Shown here: piece after piece, positions 45,194 through 58,418 of the stretch
How the letters are laid out: every line of letters starts with the position of its first letter
Numbering within the stretch: the first letter of the stretch is position 1
Source: Amaranthus tricolor
Lineage: Eukaryota; Streptophyta; Magnoliopsida; Caryophyllales; Amaranthaceae
Assembly: GCF_026212465.1 (NCBI RefSeq)
Contig: NC_080051.1
Span: 22,238,727 to 22,302,726, forward strand
DNA: 64,000 nucleotides
Direction of reading: 5' to 3'
Translations under genes and position numbers: made by a program
Notes under the pieces: model-generated
Database searches by the model: none
The model's input: the letters and a program-made list of their open reading frames with translations, nothing else
What the model was told of the DNA's origin: nothing

Positions 45194-45557
45194 TAAAAAA
45201 TAGAAGTGCGTGGTTCTCTTTCAGGAGGCACAACATAAGTGTAGGGATCACAAAATTAAATAGGTATGCGGATCCGATATGCCCTTTTTTTTTTTTTTTT
45301 TTATCTTTAGTACTTATATCCACGTAAAATTTTCATACTCGCCACCTACACATTACTGATTATGGGTAAAATTTTCATATTAACACCAATCTACCTGGGC
45401 ATGTATTCACATTCATCACAACTCTTATGGCCAAACACATATACCTATACGGTTATATCTACCTTATATTTGTCTTATGTTCATTTTTAGGTTGTACGCG
45501 TTATATGCGCCTTATATGGTCGTCGTTCACTTAACAAAATTAACTTTTTGCGACAAA

Positions 45558-45836
45558 CTTTCTCCAATTCAGCACTAACGTCCCGTTTCTATATTAAGTC
45601 AGTTCACCACTATTGTCCCATTTCCTATTTTAGTAATGATTTTTTCCTATTTTACCCTTACTAAAGTAAGTAAATAACCCCTTACCCCTTACTAAAGTAA
45701 GTAAATAACTTTTACTTTTGGTTTACTTTATCTAATTACATCTATTCCTTACATTTGACATTTGTAGTGGTCCCCAATGCATTTCTTAATATCCGTGCAA
45801 AATCAATATGGGACTTTAGTGGTGAATAAGAGGGAG
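45558..45836. mobile_element. Stowaway-like MITE with a partly duplicated left end
   Basis: The left end CTTTCTCCAATTCAGCACTA and the inverted right end CTCCCTCTTATTCACCACTA match the 44402 family. A second left-end-like sequence (AGTTCACCACTATTGTCCC) begins near 45600. The interior has two copies of CCTTACTAAAGTAAGTAAAT. The copy is rearranged. Confidence 0.6.
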
Positions 45837-45840
45837 CAGG

Positions 45841-46165
45841 ATTTAGTGACATAAAAAAATGTCACTGATTTATATTTTTAGTGTAAATTATTAGTTTATA
45901 TTTTAAGTTTCATTATAAAGTGATTTAATGACACTTTATTAGGCCATTAATGACATACGTAATTGTTACTAAGTCTATAATGGTATTTATGAGAAATATC
46001 ATTAGATCTTATGTCACAAATGATTTTTTATTATGCTGCTAAAGATTTTTTAATCAATGTCACTAAATCTATAATATATACCGTTAAAAATTTAAAATAA
46101 TGACATTTAAATTAAATGTCACTAATATATCCCACTAATAGATACATTATGTTTTAGTGATTCCT
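45841..46165 (-). mobile_element. CACTA-type MITE, copy 3 (inverted)
   Basis: In reverse orientation it carries the landmarks of the family: TTAGTGATATTTCTCATAAA-type words, GTCACTAAATC and ATGGACTT-like core sequences. The terminal CACTACAA is eroded at both ends. Confidence 0.65.
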
Positions 46166-46510
46166 TACAAAGTAATTAAAGTTCTAATTTTATTTGAACC
46201 ATGCAACACAATAAAATAAAATCAAAAGTTTTATGTTTAATAATTCAGCATATCATTAATTAGTAAACTACTCTAATATTTAAAATTATATATCAAATTT
46301 GATTTTTTTTATGATTACTTTTAACTAAGGCATTTTGAAAGAATTTAATTAACTACCTTAGATTTTTATCAATCGTATTTAAAAAAAACATATATATAAT
46401 TATTATTAAAAAATAGCATATTGTAGATATGATCGAGGTGGGTGCATGGTATTGGGTGAAACGAGTGGGTACGAAACCGGTAAGACTTCATATATAAGCC
46501 TTTTTATATT

Positions 46511-46698
46511 TGTTGAGATGAGTTATCCCAAATCGATAAATTGAAAATGGTGTGTACGCTTTATAAGCTATTAGAGACTTTCTTCCCATTGCCATATGGT
46601 TTTGGGATGGTATATATCTCGTTGGCTTATGAAGTGTGTGCACTTGTGTCCCCCCGTTAATATGCTGGCATTCACAATAAGTCCAGCTTAATTTAACA
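46511..46698 (+). repeat. Solo LTR of the TRIM family, target duplication ATATT
   Basis: 188 bp, TGTTGAGATGAG to AATTTAACA, the same length as the LTRs of the complete element at 49005. A perfect 5-bp duplication ATATT flanks it (46506-46510 and 46699-46703). It presumably arose by LTR-LTR recombination after insertion. The ORF on the other strand is a by-product. Confidence 0.92.
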
Positions 46699-48278
46699 AT
46701 ATTTATATATGTGCCATTAGAAACTGGGATGAAAACGGTGCGAAATTCATAAAAAATACCACTTGCTATCCATAGCCACAACCATTTTTAATAAATGTTG
46801 ATGGTCCAAGGCTCTAAATTTCTGCATAAAGACTGGATTTAAAGAAAGAGGTACTGGACGGATCAAAGATAATATGTGAAGTGACTTCAATTTGGTTTAA
46901 AACTAGTTAAATTCAAATTATATTTGATTTAAATGCATTGGGTACAATAAAAATAACTTTGCTTATGTTAAATTCAATAAAATTAGACATGATCTTAGTA
47001 ACTTAATTAAAAAAAATTGACATTTAAGCCTCATGAACTTTTATTTTTCCACTATAAAAATATATATATATATTTGTCCTTGACATTTAAGTCTCATGTT
47101 ATACGTAATTAACACGATTTTAAAATCTTAATAGAAGATCTTATATAGAAGTATTACTCAAGTTTTATACATAAAATAATATTTTGCCATTTACTATATA
47201 TGATATCAGAGTCAACATGATAAAAAGTCACGAGTTCGAATTAAATCATCCTCATTTAAATTGAAATATTTTATGTCAGAAATTTTTTTAACAAAAAAAT
47301 ATATATGTTTCAACTGACACAAAATTGAATTATCCCTGTAATTACAAGTCGAGACACCGTAACAGCAAAATGTAGACGAATTAAGATTTTTGATACAACA
47401 ACCCTCCATTAGTCTAGGTCATATAGAACATAACATTTTAATATACTTATTGAGTGAGTAATTTTGATTAATTTTCCGTTTTGGTGAACTACTTTATGAT
47501 CAAAATGATACACATTTGTATTTTCAGCGGTTCTTGTATGTAATTAAGGCGGACTATATAAAGATTTGGTACATACCATCCTTTTATTACCAATTTTTTC
47601 AAATCTATATTTATTTTATTAAAAAAGTGCAAGTGTATAATATTGAAGTACCTTTTAGGACTTGGGATAATTCAATAAAAAGGCTTTTTTAAGGTTTTCA
47701 ACTGTTTGACTTTTTTCTTTTAAACTTATATATTGTTTAAGAAAAAGTCTGTTGACTTATTTTGGTAAAGGAATTTATTAGTAATTTTTTAAAAGTGAGA
47801 AAAAAGGGAGATTTATAAATGGGCTCCTTGGTTATAATATTGAAAATTTATTAAAATCAAGAAAAATTTTTAGTTTAAAAATTGTCAACTTCTTTTTTTT
47901 GACTCTTATGATGAATGGGTAGTGCTTACTTCATTTACAATATCGTTTTAACCTTATTAAATTACTAATAATTGTTCATTTACAATATCGTTTTAATCTC
48001 ATTAAACGTCAAACATATTCATTAACTTTGACATTTATAAGTATTGCAGTCAACTTATAAGGTTTTAGAAGTTGTTATATGAAATACAAAAATAAAATAA
48101 CATATGAATAATTAAAAATAAGGGGTGATTTTTAAAATACTTGAGTTTTTGTGAAGTTGGAATAGGAGAAGAGAAAATAAGGGGTGACCTCAATGGAAAG
48201 TCTATTCTCATTTTACATTAATCTTTTTGGAACGAATAATCGACAAAACCAAATTGTTACTTAAGTTATCAACGAAAC
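46699..48278. other. Intergenic DNA with a TRIM-like trace
   Basis: No gene is seen. At 47200-47220 GATATCAGAGTCAACATG resembles the primer site of the second small TRIM family found in kinase B intron 1, with LTR-like AT-rich sequence before it, but the partner LTR is not resolved. Confidence 0.45.
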
Positions 48279-48463
48279 TGTTAAATTAGACTGGATTTAT
48301 TGTGAATGTTAGCATATTAACGGGGGATACAAGTGCATACACTTCATAAGCCAAGGAGATATATACCATCCCAAAACCATATGGCAATGGGAAGAAGGTC
48401 TCTAATAGCATAAAGCGTGCACACCATTTTTAATTTATCGATGTGGGATAACTCATCCCAACA
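48279..48463 (-). repeat. Solo LTR of the TRIM family, target duplication GAAAC
   Basis: An inverted copy of the 188-bp LTR, 185 bp long. A perfect 5-bp duplication GAAAC flanks it (48274-48278 and 48464-48468). It retains the landmark AAAACCATATGGCAATGGGA. Confidence 0.92.
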
Positions 48464-49004
48464 GAAACAACGACTACTAATTGATTCTTTGCTACTGATG
48501 ACGAAATTAATCATCACTATCTTTTTAATTTTTTTCAGTGAATATAGATTGAACTGTCAAAAAGTAAATAAAACTCGTTAGTGATATTTAAAACTTTGGG
48601 CATAAGGATCGACTAAAATTTGAACATGAACACATACAAAAAATATTTATATAATTATGTAAAAAATTTAGTATAGGGTGAACCATATTAATAAACATCA
48701 AATATTTAATAATTTAAACATGAAAATATTTATTTAATAATTTAAACATGAAAGATGAGGAATTGAGGATTTACTATTTTTTTTTTTTTCAAATGTTCTA
48801 ATTTAGACTCAAAAAGCATTCAAATTATAATTACGACACATTAACTTTCTAATAGAACTACACAAAAAGTAAATCCATGGGTGCTGTAATTTGAATGTAT
48901 GATCACATTAGTAAACAAAATTTCTAAAGAGATGAAGAAGCTAACTATGTTTAGCGTGAAATATGGGCCGGAATGACCAAATTTCTAATTAATTAAACAA
49001 ATTG
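48464..49004. other. Intergenic AT-rich DNA
   Basis: No gene seen; AT-rich with short direct repeats (AATTTAAACATGAAA twice near 48710-48750). Confidence 0.5.
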
Positions 49005-49502
49005 TGTTGGGATGAGTTGTCCCACATCGATAAATTGAAAATGTTGTGCACACTTTATAAGCTATTAGAGACCTTCTTCCCATTGCCATATGATTTTGGG
49101 ATGGTATATATCTCCTTGGCTTATGAAGTGTGTGCACTTGTGTCCCCCCGTTAATATGTTGGCATTGATAATAAGTCCAGTCTAATTTAACATGGTATCA
49201 GAGCCGATGGTTCGATCAATAATTTAAAAATGGTAGGTTCGAAAAGAATGGCGTTCCTACCCTAATTGATTACTCCCACATGCGAACTTGACGGGGATTC
49301 GCATGTGAGGGGGGTGTTGGGATGAGTTGTCCCACATCGATAAATTGAAAATAGTGTGCACACTTTATAAGCTATTAGAGACCTTCTTCCCATTGCCATA
49401 TGGTTTTGGGATGGTATATATCTCCTTGGCTTATGAAGTGTGTACACTTGTGTCCCCCCGTTAATATGCTGGCATTCACAATAAGTCCAGCCTAATTTAA
49501 CA
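49005..49502 (+). mobile_element. Complete TRIM retrotransposon (498 bp)
   Basis: Two 188-bp LTRs (49005-49192 and 49315-49502) with TG...CA ends differ at about 8 positions. The left LTR is followed by a perfect primer-binding site, TGGTATCAGAGCC, at 49193-49205. A polypurine tract, GTGAGGGGGG, abuts the right LTR. The 122-bp interior encodes nothing, defining a terminal-repeat retrotransposon in miniature that relies on another element's proteins. The flanks are AATTG and AATTA, a 4 of 5 match. Confidence 0.93.
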
Positions 49503-52500
49503 AATTAGAAAAATAAACTTTTTTAAGAATTGGTATTTCAGTTTTATTTTCATTTCCTTGAACAGGACAAGAAAATATTTAATAATTTTCATTCACACAG
49601 AAAATTGATAAAAATAAAAGATATCAATAATGATGAGAATTTTGAAAAATAAAAAAAGGGTTTTGAAGATTTTGTGTAAGATTTTGTAGACGAACAACTG
49701 ACCAGGAATTCTTTGCTGCAGTTTATTAAGAATGTATTATTATCACACGTTGGCATCTGTTGAACATATATGCATGTATTTGATTATCATAATACATTCA
49801 TACATTAAAAAGAATATATATATTTTATAAATACAATGTATTATAATGTTATACGACTAGGTCACCCTAAAATTACTTGTAATAGTGATATGTTATTATA
49901 ATAGATATTTAAAGAGGCAGATGCACGGAGCAAATATAATCTAACACGTTTTCTCACTTAAAAGTACTTTAAGCTAAAAATTTGGATATAACACATAATC
50001 TTCTCATTAAAAGTGTCATGAGGGTATGTGTTGCATTAGTATATAACATATTTTGAAACTTTAGCTTACAATTATCAATTTAAATTTTTAACCGAATTGA
50101 TTTCCTGATATATAATAAGATTATTTATTAAATAAATAAGATAAACAATACAATGTATAAGATCATAATTATTTGGTTTAGCAGATATCGATCATTAGTT
50201 GGTAATAAGTTGATTAATTAGTTTGTTTGGTATGGATTTGTATAGTTTATACGATTATTATTTTGCTTACCAATATGAAACTAGACTTAATTATGAGTTT
50301 ATGATCACTCCTTGATTTGCTCCACAGCCCACTTGATTATTTTATACTCTTTTATATTCTAATTAATTCTCTAATTTAATTTTTAATAATGGAGAGTAAG
50401 AAAAAATTTGATAATTTAATAACAATTTTATTTTGTTGGATCAAATATTCAATATAACTTTATAATAAATTAGTATAAGATAAGAGAACACTCTTTACAA
50501 GGTTATTTGTTTTTGAACTAGGAAATTAAGGTAGAGCCAACAGATAATCAATCATTTTCCCTATATAATATTTTAAATTTATATCACCTACCACTTTTCT
50601 TTCTTAGCCTACTTACTAATTCAAATCAAAAATTAGGGCTTAATAAGTTATTTTTTTTGTCTTTTCTGAATTTACACTATATAATTTAAATATATTAGTG
50701 TTTTTAAAAGTATATTATGTAAATTCAATAAAACAGAAGGAGTATTAAATAAAAAATAAAAGTATATTTTTTCAAACACTAAACAAATTGTTGGAGATAA
50801 AACCATTAATTTACTCTAATTGTTTACGAAATGAGATAGTAGTACATTCAATATATTAGTCCCCCATCCTACTTGTTTCTTTGTCTGCTGGAACTTAGAC
50901 ACGGGAGAACAGTTTATGTAGAGCCCCAAATTTGATCTTATACTTTTTCTATTATAAAATAAAATACATGTTAAGTTATTTTTATTGTTAAGTTTGTTTT
51001 TATATATTACGGTTAATATGTATCAAAATTTAGTAAAGAGAAATTTAATTTTAATTGTCTAATCGTATATTTTTATTATACTATTTGTTTAAATTAATAT
51101 ATAAATAATTTAAATATTAACGTATTTAATATTTAGCAAGTATATGAGTAAATCTTCATATTCAAACTAATTTTTGTTATAAATAAATTAATATGTTGGA
51201 TTCTGGATATTTGACCTTTTAATTAAACAATATTAATCGTGCATTATCTTCTTTGTTTCGGTCCGGCTATGTCATTGAGCAGAAGCTAACAACTAAAAGA
51301 AAATAGCAAAAATAAATCTCGAAACAAATAAGAATATTAACAACAAAATGATGATTATTGATTGATATATCTAGTTTAAGAAATATATATATATAAAATA
51401 AATACTGTTATTTAATTCAATATGTTATATTGAGATATATATTGGTTATCTTTCACTTTGTGATAAGAGTTATACTCACTCACAAGTCACAACATATATA
51501 AAAAGATTTAATTTCTTCTCCTGATATTCCCTATAAAATTTAATAAATATAAAAAATAGTGTATTACATTGAAATTTTACTCTAATTAAATTTTATCGTA
51601 TCAATTATTATTATTTAATTAAATTCAATAAATAGTGTAAAAATTCAATAAATTTAATAATATGGAGTATTATCTAGAAAAATTAGGTTAACTCAAGTAA
51701 AATATAATAATTACATAGATTAATAACAAAAAAAACTCCGATAAAAATAAGTGTGATTTACTCTAATTAATTTAGTGTATTAATGGTCATCTATTTTTAT
51801 CAACTCAGTTGAAAATAAAGTATCACTTTTTAAAAAATTATATATTTAACTTAACTAGAATTCATTAAAGTCGATACCAATATGTGTGCCCTACACTAAA
51901 TAATATTAATAATAAAATACATGATGTTCCCAACTATCTTAACTAATTAGTAATCACTAGCTCCTTATTGTTTTGCTATTCTTCAATAGACTTTGAACTA
52001 TAATATGAAATTTTATCTACGAATTCTGATATATCTATATAAAAAAAATTATTTTAGATCGTAATAGAATAAATGAAAATAAATATATTTTTTTTTATTA
52101 AAAAAAATATATATTAAAACTTAAGACTTAAGACTATAGGAGTAGGTAATTATGCACCTTGATTTCAACAAGTAGGAATTTAAGAGATTAAGGACAGACA
52201 TATTTTTTTTGTTCCATAAAAAAATTACAAAATTGGTTTAGTCCATCAATATACTCTTTATGATTCCTAATAGTATATGGAGTATATCATTAGTCAAATT
52301 TGATATTATATCTTAATTTAGAAATTTCTCAATAAAATTCATCAACTTAATTATCCGCGTAGTCAAATTAGTTTTGTGTTACTGGTAAAACTATTTCTAT
52401 AATACTAGTTGTTCCTTCAAATAGTAGTGGAAAATTTAATAAAATGAAATGGATTTGGTCAGGAGAATATTTTTAGCCTTTTTTTCTTTGAGTGGAAATC

Positions 52501-53138
52501 CGATACTTCTATTTGCTTGTGCACTAGTTATAAAACCCTACCCCACCAAAAAATAAAAAAAATAAATTTATAATTAAATACGAACAACTTCTTATATATG
52601 AGCTAATTTGGATTAGTAATTTTCAGTCTTTCACACATACGAGAATATTTTGTTTTACGGAAAATATAGTTGATTTGATGGTGTTATTGTATTGTATATA
52701 TTCAATATTGTGAATATGTATATACGTAGTTACTTAATTATCGTATACGTGTTGTATTTGTTTTCTTTTACTCGGATATTTGACCACACATTTTTTATGT
52801 AAATAAAACTATAGTAGTATAGTATATTTATTTCAAATAACGAACATAAAAATAAACTTTTATAGTCTTTATTAATAATCGAGAATTATAACCTTAAAAT
52901 TTAGCAGTTTTGTAAATTACATACTTAATATTTATTTTTTGAAAAATTACAACCTCTAAAGTATCAAAGTTTACATGTTCAGGCCAAAAAAACAGAACTC
53001 CGACCACTTAACCTAAAATTCCGACCACCAAAATTATCGAAATTATGTGTTTTGGCCTAAACCTGCACAAGTATTGTTTTTTTTTAAAAAAAAATTAATA
53101 GTGAGGCTTGAACCTGGGACAATGCTGTCACATACTAG
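49503..53138. other. Long gene-free AT-rich stretch
   Basis: No coding region, repeat with clear ends or RNA gene could be supported in 3.6 kb. Near 49970-50100 AT-rich words resemble the LTR of the small TRIM in kinase B intron 1 (GTGTTGCATTAGTATATAAC, then ACTTTAGCTTA). Confidence 0.5.
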
Positions 53139-53502
53139 CACTACAACATAATTTGCTTTTAATGGGATATATTTAGCGAAATTTAATTTAAATATCGCTA
53201 TTTAAAATTTCTAATAGTATATATGGAGGATTTAGTGATATTTATTATATCCTTTAGCAACATAATAAAAAATCACATTAAAACTTTTTGTGATATAGAT
53301 TTTAGTGACATTTCTCACAAATGTCACTATAGACTATAGTAATAATTACATGTCACTAAAGACCAAATAAAGTGTCGCTAAATCACTTTATAGTGGAACT
53401 TAAAATAAAAACCAATAATTATTATACTAAAAATATGAATCAGTGGCATTTTTTTTAATGTTACTAAGTTCAATGTGGCAAAAAATTAAATTTGTTGTAG
53501 TA
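53139..53502. mobile_element. CACTA-type MITE, copy 4 (intact)
   Basis: The 364-bp element starts CACTACAACATAATTTGC and ends TTGTTGTAGTA, the last base mutated. It carries AAAGACCAAATAAAGTGTCGC in the middle. It is the best uninterrupted copy and serves as the empty-site reference for the mariner insertion at 22451. It lies about 1 kb upstream of the kinase B TATA box. Confidence 0.82.
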
Positions 53503-54150
53503 TAATATTTTATTTTATACTACATGCCACCTTTGTTTATATATGCTATTCTTATTAATATAAATATAAATAATCTTTATTAATATAAATACTTTTGTTT
53601 ATTTTATACTATAAAAAAGGTTACAAAAAGAAAATAAACTAAAAGTATTTGGATAATAAAATAAATATTAGTGATTGTTTTATGTACATTGGTAAATGAC
53701 AAAACTATAAACCAGACAACTATGACTAATTCTTTTATTTAAAATTTATAGAATCATGCAATCATATGATAGGGTTCTACAATCCCAAGTAGAATCTTGA
53801 TTCTAATAAATTTGATAAGTTTATCAACTATTCTTTAAACTGAATGCTAAATTTAAACTAAACAGATCAAACAAGAATTCAAATTTATAGTAGTGTATTT
53901 ACATAAACATAGTTAATTATCCATGTAAGTAAACGTGCTAAACCTCACCAAATCAAAATGAGGAATTAGACCAAGTATAATTAAGTAATTTCTTAGCTGT
54001 TTCGAATTAGGAACACATATATTGTGTTAGCCAGCTTGATCTACAAGAAATTGATAAAAGTATGTACAAGTATAAGGCCAAATTATAGATAAAAGTCAAA
54101 CCAATAGACGGCAGCAACACATTGTTTTCCTTTTCAAATTACAACTAGTC
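53503..54150. other. Upstream region of kinase B
   Basis: AT-rich presumed distal promoter. No named cis-element can be assigned with confidence beyond the TATA box. Confidence 0.5.
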
Positions 54151-54156
54151 TATAAA
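54151..54156 (+). promoter_or_regulatory. TATA box of kinase B
   Basis: TATAAATA within CTAGTCTATAAATATT, 187 nt before the ATG, followed by a CT-rich presumed 5' untranslated region (about 54175-54240). The same TAGTCTATAAA core occurs at the equivalent place in kinase A. Confidence 0.75.
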
Positions 54157-54337
54157 TATTAGTTCGAGTTGGTGCTTTCTCAACAACCACACTCCATAAC
54201 AACTCCAATATTTTCTCTATCTCATTTCTCCTTTCCATATTATATCATTTCATATTTCTCAATACATTAATTTCATCATTTTTTACATTATATTTTCATT
54301 ATTTTCATTCATTTCAAGAACGTACAAATTTTTAAAA

Positions 54338-56990
54338 ATGTGGAAAAAAATTTTACCAAGTTGTTTTAATGCAAAGCGAAATAAACCCAAATCCAGACCC
54401 AAAAACGAACACATAAGAGTTGTACCAACTTCCCCTCAAAGGCTATCGATATCGGATATTAGTAACCCCAAATCGGAGTTTTCGTTTAATGATCTATCCA
54501 ATTCTATAATCGGGTCAAATCTTCAAGTGTTTACTTTGGATGAACTTAGGATTATTTCGAATAATTTCTCTTATACAAGTAATTTCATTGGTGAAGGCGG
54601 GTTTGGGGCGGTTTATAAAGGGTTTATTGATGATAAGCTTCGACCTGGTGTGTTAAAGGCTCAAGCTGTGGCTATTAAGGTCTTGGATTTGGAAGGTTCA
54701 CAAGGACATAAAGAGTGGCTGGTAAATTATTATCATTATCATTACTCATCTTTTACAAATGAACTTTTTTTTTATTATTATTATTACTTTTGGAATATTG
54801 ATTATTAGTGTAACAATAAAAAAGTGTTAGAGTATACTTCATAATATATATTAAGATGTCAATCATTTAGCTTATATTTTTGCTTAAGTTGATTTCATAA
54901 TATGATATCAGAGCCAACATGTCAAGAGATTACGGATATTAATTTCAATCATCCTTCATTTAGAGTAGACTTTTAATATTAAGTATAAAGAAGGACTGTG
55001 TTGCATCCACACTTTTAGCCCAAAAGACTCTTGTGTGAGGGAGCGTGTTATAGTATATAATATATATTGGGACTTCAAGTATCCATTAGTTTAAACTTTT
55101 GGTTAAGTTAAATCCTTAATACATTCGTATTTGATCAATTTTTTCAATAGTAAACAATCAGTATGTCCAATGGTGAATTGTGAAACATATCTTATGAAAA
55201 AATAATTACAATGTCTCATTTTATTATAAGTTTTGGCTAACAATTAAAATGGTTTGATATTTTTCAGGCTGAAGTAATATTTCTTGGTCAGTTGAGGCAC
55301 CCTCATCTAGTGAAGTTGATTGGATATTGTTGTGAAAATGAACAAAGAGTTCTTGTTTATGAATATATGAGTAGAGGCAATTTGGATAATCAATTATTTA
55401 GAAGTAAGTTTTAGTTTTCTTTTTATTCAAAAAATTTTATTATTACTTGAGATATAAGTATATGAAATTTATATTCAGAAATTTGACATGAATTTGATGA
55501 ATGCAGGATGCTCTGTAGCCTTGCCATGGTTGACAAGAATGAAAATTGCTCTTGGTGCTGCTAAAGGCCTTCAATTCCTTCATGATTCTAATAAACCTGT
55601 GATCTTAAGGGATTTTAAGGCAGCCAATATACTCTTAGATTCTGTAAGCTTTCAACTTCATACTCTATTATTCGACTAGTCAGTTTAAACTTTTGGTTAA
55701 GTTGTTTTCTTATAACACGGGATCAAAAGCGCATATCATGGGATTGGGTTGGGTGTGAAACTATGACTAGAGGTGTTCAACAAGCTAGAGGCTCATTTTA
55801 AGCACTAATCCAACCCATTTTTAGAAAGGCTTAGTAAGAATCAGGCTGAAAAAGGACCGGACCAAAAAGGCTTTAAATATTATGATAATCATAGCTTTGG
55901 TTGAGTTGGTCTTTTAACAAACTTATCTTTAATTTTATGATAAGAGTTATTCTAGTGAGAGAGCATCTCATGGTGAGACGTTCTTAAAACAAGAAGTTCA
56001 TATGCTAATAATTTGTATCATTGACCTTTTTAACTCATATATAAGACATGTCTTACGGTGAGACAGTCTCATTATGATAATTATTCATTTATCCCCTACA
56101 TTACACAATGGGTCAAATTTATTTATTATTTTTGCTTAACTTGGACTGCAGAATTTTAAAGCAAAGCTGTCAGATTTTGGGTATGCACGAGATGGACCAG
56201 AAGGAGATAAAAGTCATGTAACTACAGAACACATTCTAGGCACCAAAGGATATGTTGCTCCTGAGTATGTTATGACAGGTAATTAATTAATTAATTAATT
56301 AATTACTTTTAATTGAATTGAATTAGTAATATAAAATCTAAGATTAAAAAGAAGCATATAATTTATACATGTTAACGTTGACGATGAGTACAAATAATAA
56401 GTCAAAATTATAAAGATAATATTTTATTATATAATTTACAAGAAAATGCTTGCAAGTTCTCACTAAAATGTTTGAAAAATGTCAAAATGTCTAACAAGTT
56501 GGATAATAAACAAATTGCAGGACATTTGACAACCATGAGTGACGTGTACAGCTTTGGAGTAGTTCTTCTAGAACTATTGACCGGAAAAAGATGTATGGAC
56601 AAAACTCGTCCCAGAAGAGAACATTGTCTGGTTGAATGGGCTCGACCTTTTTTAAAGGACCCACGTAAACTTAATTTAATCATGGATATTAGGCTCGAGG
56701 GTCAGTTCTCGGTTCAAGGAGCAAAGATAGCCACCGCGTTAGCCTATCAATGTCTAAGCCACAACCCCAAGGGCCGCCCTACAATGAGCGCGGTGGTTAA
56801 GGCGTTAGAGCCTTTAATGCAAATGAATGACATTCCGGGACATTTTGTTTATGTTGTACCAAAAGAGGAAGATAAAAAAGAGTGTTTGAATCAAGAAAAA
56901 AATAAGAAAAAGAATGAGAATAGAGTTAGACATAATGCTTTACATAGGAGGCTTGGTAATGGTATAGAGGCCCCTATTTATGGTAGATAA
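54338..56990 (+). CDS. Receptor-like cytoplasmic kinase (RLCK-VII, PBL/RIPK-like), kinase B
   Basis: Serine/threonine kinase of the same subfamily as kinase A; the signalling role is family knowledge. Exons: 54338-54721, 55268-55403, 55507-55643, 56152-56278 and 56521-56990, with GT-AG introns and consistent phase, giving 417 codons. Motifs: [12 protein letters not shown] (glycine loop, from 84), VAIK (K114), AEVIFLGQ (alpha-C Glu, E130), [12 protein letters not shown] (D209, N214), DFG (D227), and an activation segment ending GYVAPE. The first HRD residue is Leu, whereas the family usually has Tyr or His; Arg and Asp are kept, so activity is likely. The C-terminal tail is about 40 codons shorter than in kinase A and ends [13 protein letters not shown]. 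There is no signal peptide. Intron 1 holds a small TRIM and intron 3 a GAGAC-type MITE remnant. No obvious N-terminal Gly for myristoylation; one Cys (C9) could be acylated. Confidence 0.93.
54825..55123 (+). mobile_element. Small TRIM-like element in intron 1 of kinase B
   Basis: LTR-like ends at about 54825-54902 (TGTTAGAGTATACTTC) and 55046-55123 (TGTTATAGTATATAAT) share the order TATATATT, CAT.TAG and TTTTGGTTAAGTT-like words. Just inside the left one is ATGATATCAGAGCCAACATG, a tRNA-Met-type primer site, and before the right one is GTGAGGGAGCG, a polypurine tract. The LTRs have diverged strongly, so the insertion is old. The exact ends are approximate. Confidence 0.65.
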
Positions 56991-57778
56991 AAAGTAAAAT
57001 TATTTACTTCTTTTTGAGCAAGGAATGTGTATATAATAATTTAAGATTTTTTCTTTTTATTTGGTTGATTTATTGACTAGATTTAAAAAAAAAAATAGTC
57101 TCTTGATAATAATGAAATGTAATATTGTAATTTTTATTGTAAGAGTCAAAGATACATGTAATATGATGTATAAAATTGGATAAAGAAATTTATATGATCC
57201 TATAGATCAAGCATTATACTTTGGTAGGAATGTTTTTGTTACTACTAATAATACAAGAAAATCTTGTTTCAATGTTTTATTTTATATATGTAATAACTTA
57301 TTAAATAGTTTGATAGTTTCACTTCCTTGGTGAGTTTTCTTGTATTTCTAGCATTGTTGCTTACTTTATCAAGCTATGATGGTTGAAGTTCTAACAAAGC
57401 TACTAATTTTGTTGTTATGCAACTTTCTTACTTAAGTAAACAATTGTAAATTTCTCTAATTCAACTTCATCAAAGTTATGATAGACATGTCAAATTCGCT
57501 CCTCTATCATCATCATCATCATTGCCATCATCATCGCATATATATTATTTAGTTTTGTTGCTTTCATGAGTGGCATGTTGCTAAGCACCATCACTAGTTA
57601 TACTGGTGCAAGTTAAATTGTTACTAGGTTTTTTGTCAATTATTTAGATGAATCCAAGTAGGATTAGGAGTGAGATGAGAAACTTAATTTTGATGTTAGG
57701 TAATTTGGATGGAAAGTTGGAAGCTTTTTGATGATTTAAGGTTAGGGATGATAGAGGAACGCATGTGGATGATGTTAG

Positions 57779-57815
<37 letters not shown>

Positions 57816-58418
57816 AGTTTAGAAAGGAAGGTTTTTAGATTTTTTTTTTTTTTGGAAAAGGTTATTTAAGGTTTGGATGTTTTGCTATGTTTGGCGTGGG
57901 AGAAGGGTTTAAACGTGAGTTTTTATAGGGTTTTTGATTTGTGAGAAGTGGGTGAAGATTCGCCAAGGACGAGTGAATCTAGGGTTAGGGTTTTGGTGTT
58001 TGAGATGGCAGATAAGATGGTGATGTATGATGAAGATGGCGTGTGGATGAATTAAGAAAGTTTAGAGGATGCAGTTTTTTGGAGTTGCAACTAGACTTGC
58101 TTAGGATTTTGCATAATAAATTTCATTATCTTTTTTCATTATACTGAATGTATATTTGTAACATATCAACTGATAATTATTAATATGAATAAAATAAATT
58201 TAGAAGTAAAAGAAGAAAACTAACTATTTTGACTCTTAATAAACACTTTAGCTATCGGTCCTCCTTAATCTTTAAACGTTATTTACTTTGTTTTTGCTAA
58301 CCATCCACGTTAAGATTTCCAAAATTCTATCTTTCATGTATCTAGGACCAAATCTATCCTTAAATCTCTCATCTTTAGATGTAATACGAGAACTTGATCG
58401 TAATTTCATTTAATTCAA
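56991..58418. other. 3' flank of kinase B and intergenic DNA
   Basis: The first 250 bp are the presumed 3' untranslated region, with AATAAT-type words near 57100. A perfect A30 run lies at 57781-57810. A TGATGATGG/GATGATG-rich stretch follows to about 58070. No second gene is supported. Confidence 0.5.

Noticed and set aside
49193..49205. TGGTATCAGAGCC considered as part of a tRNA gene
   Set aside because: It is a retroelement primer-binding site next to an LTR; no cloverleaf can be drawn around it.
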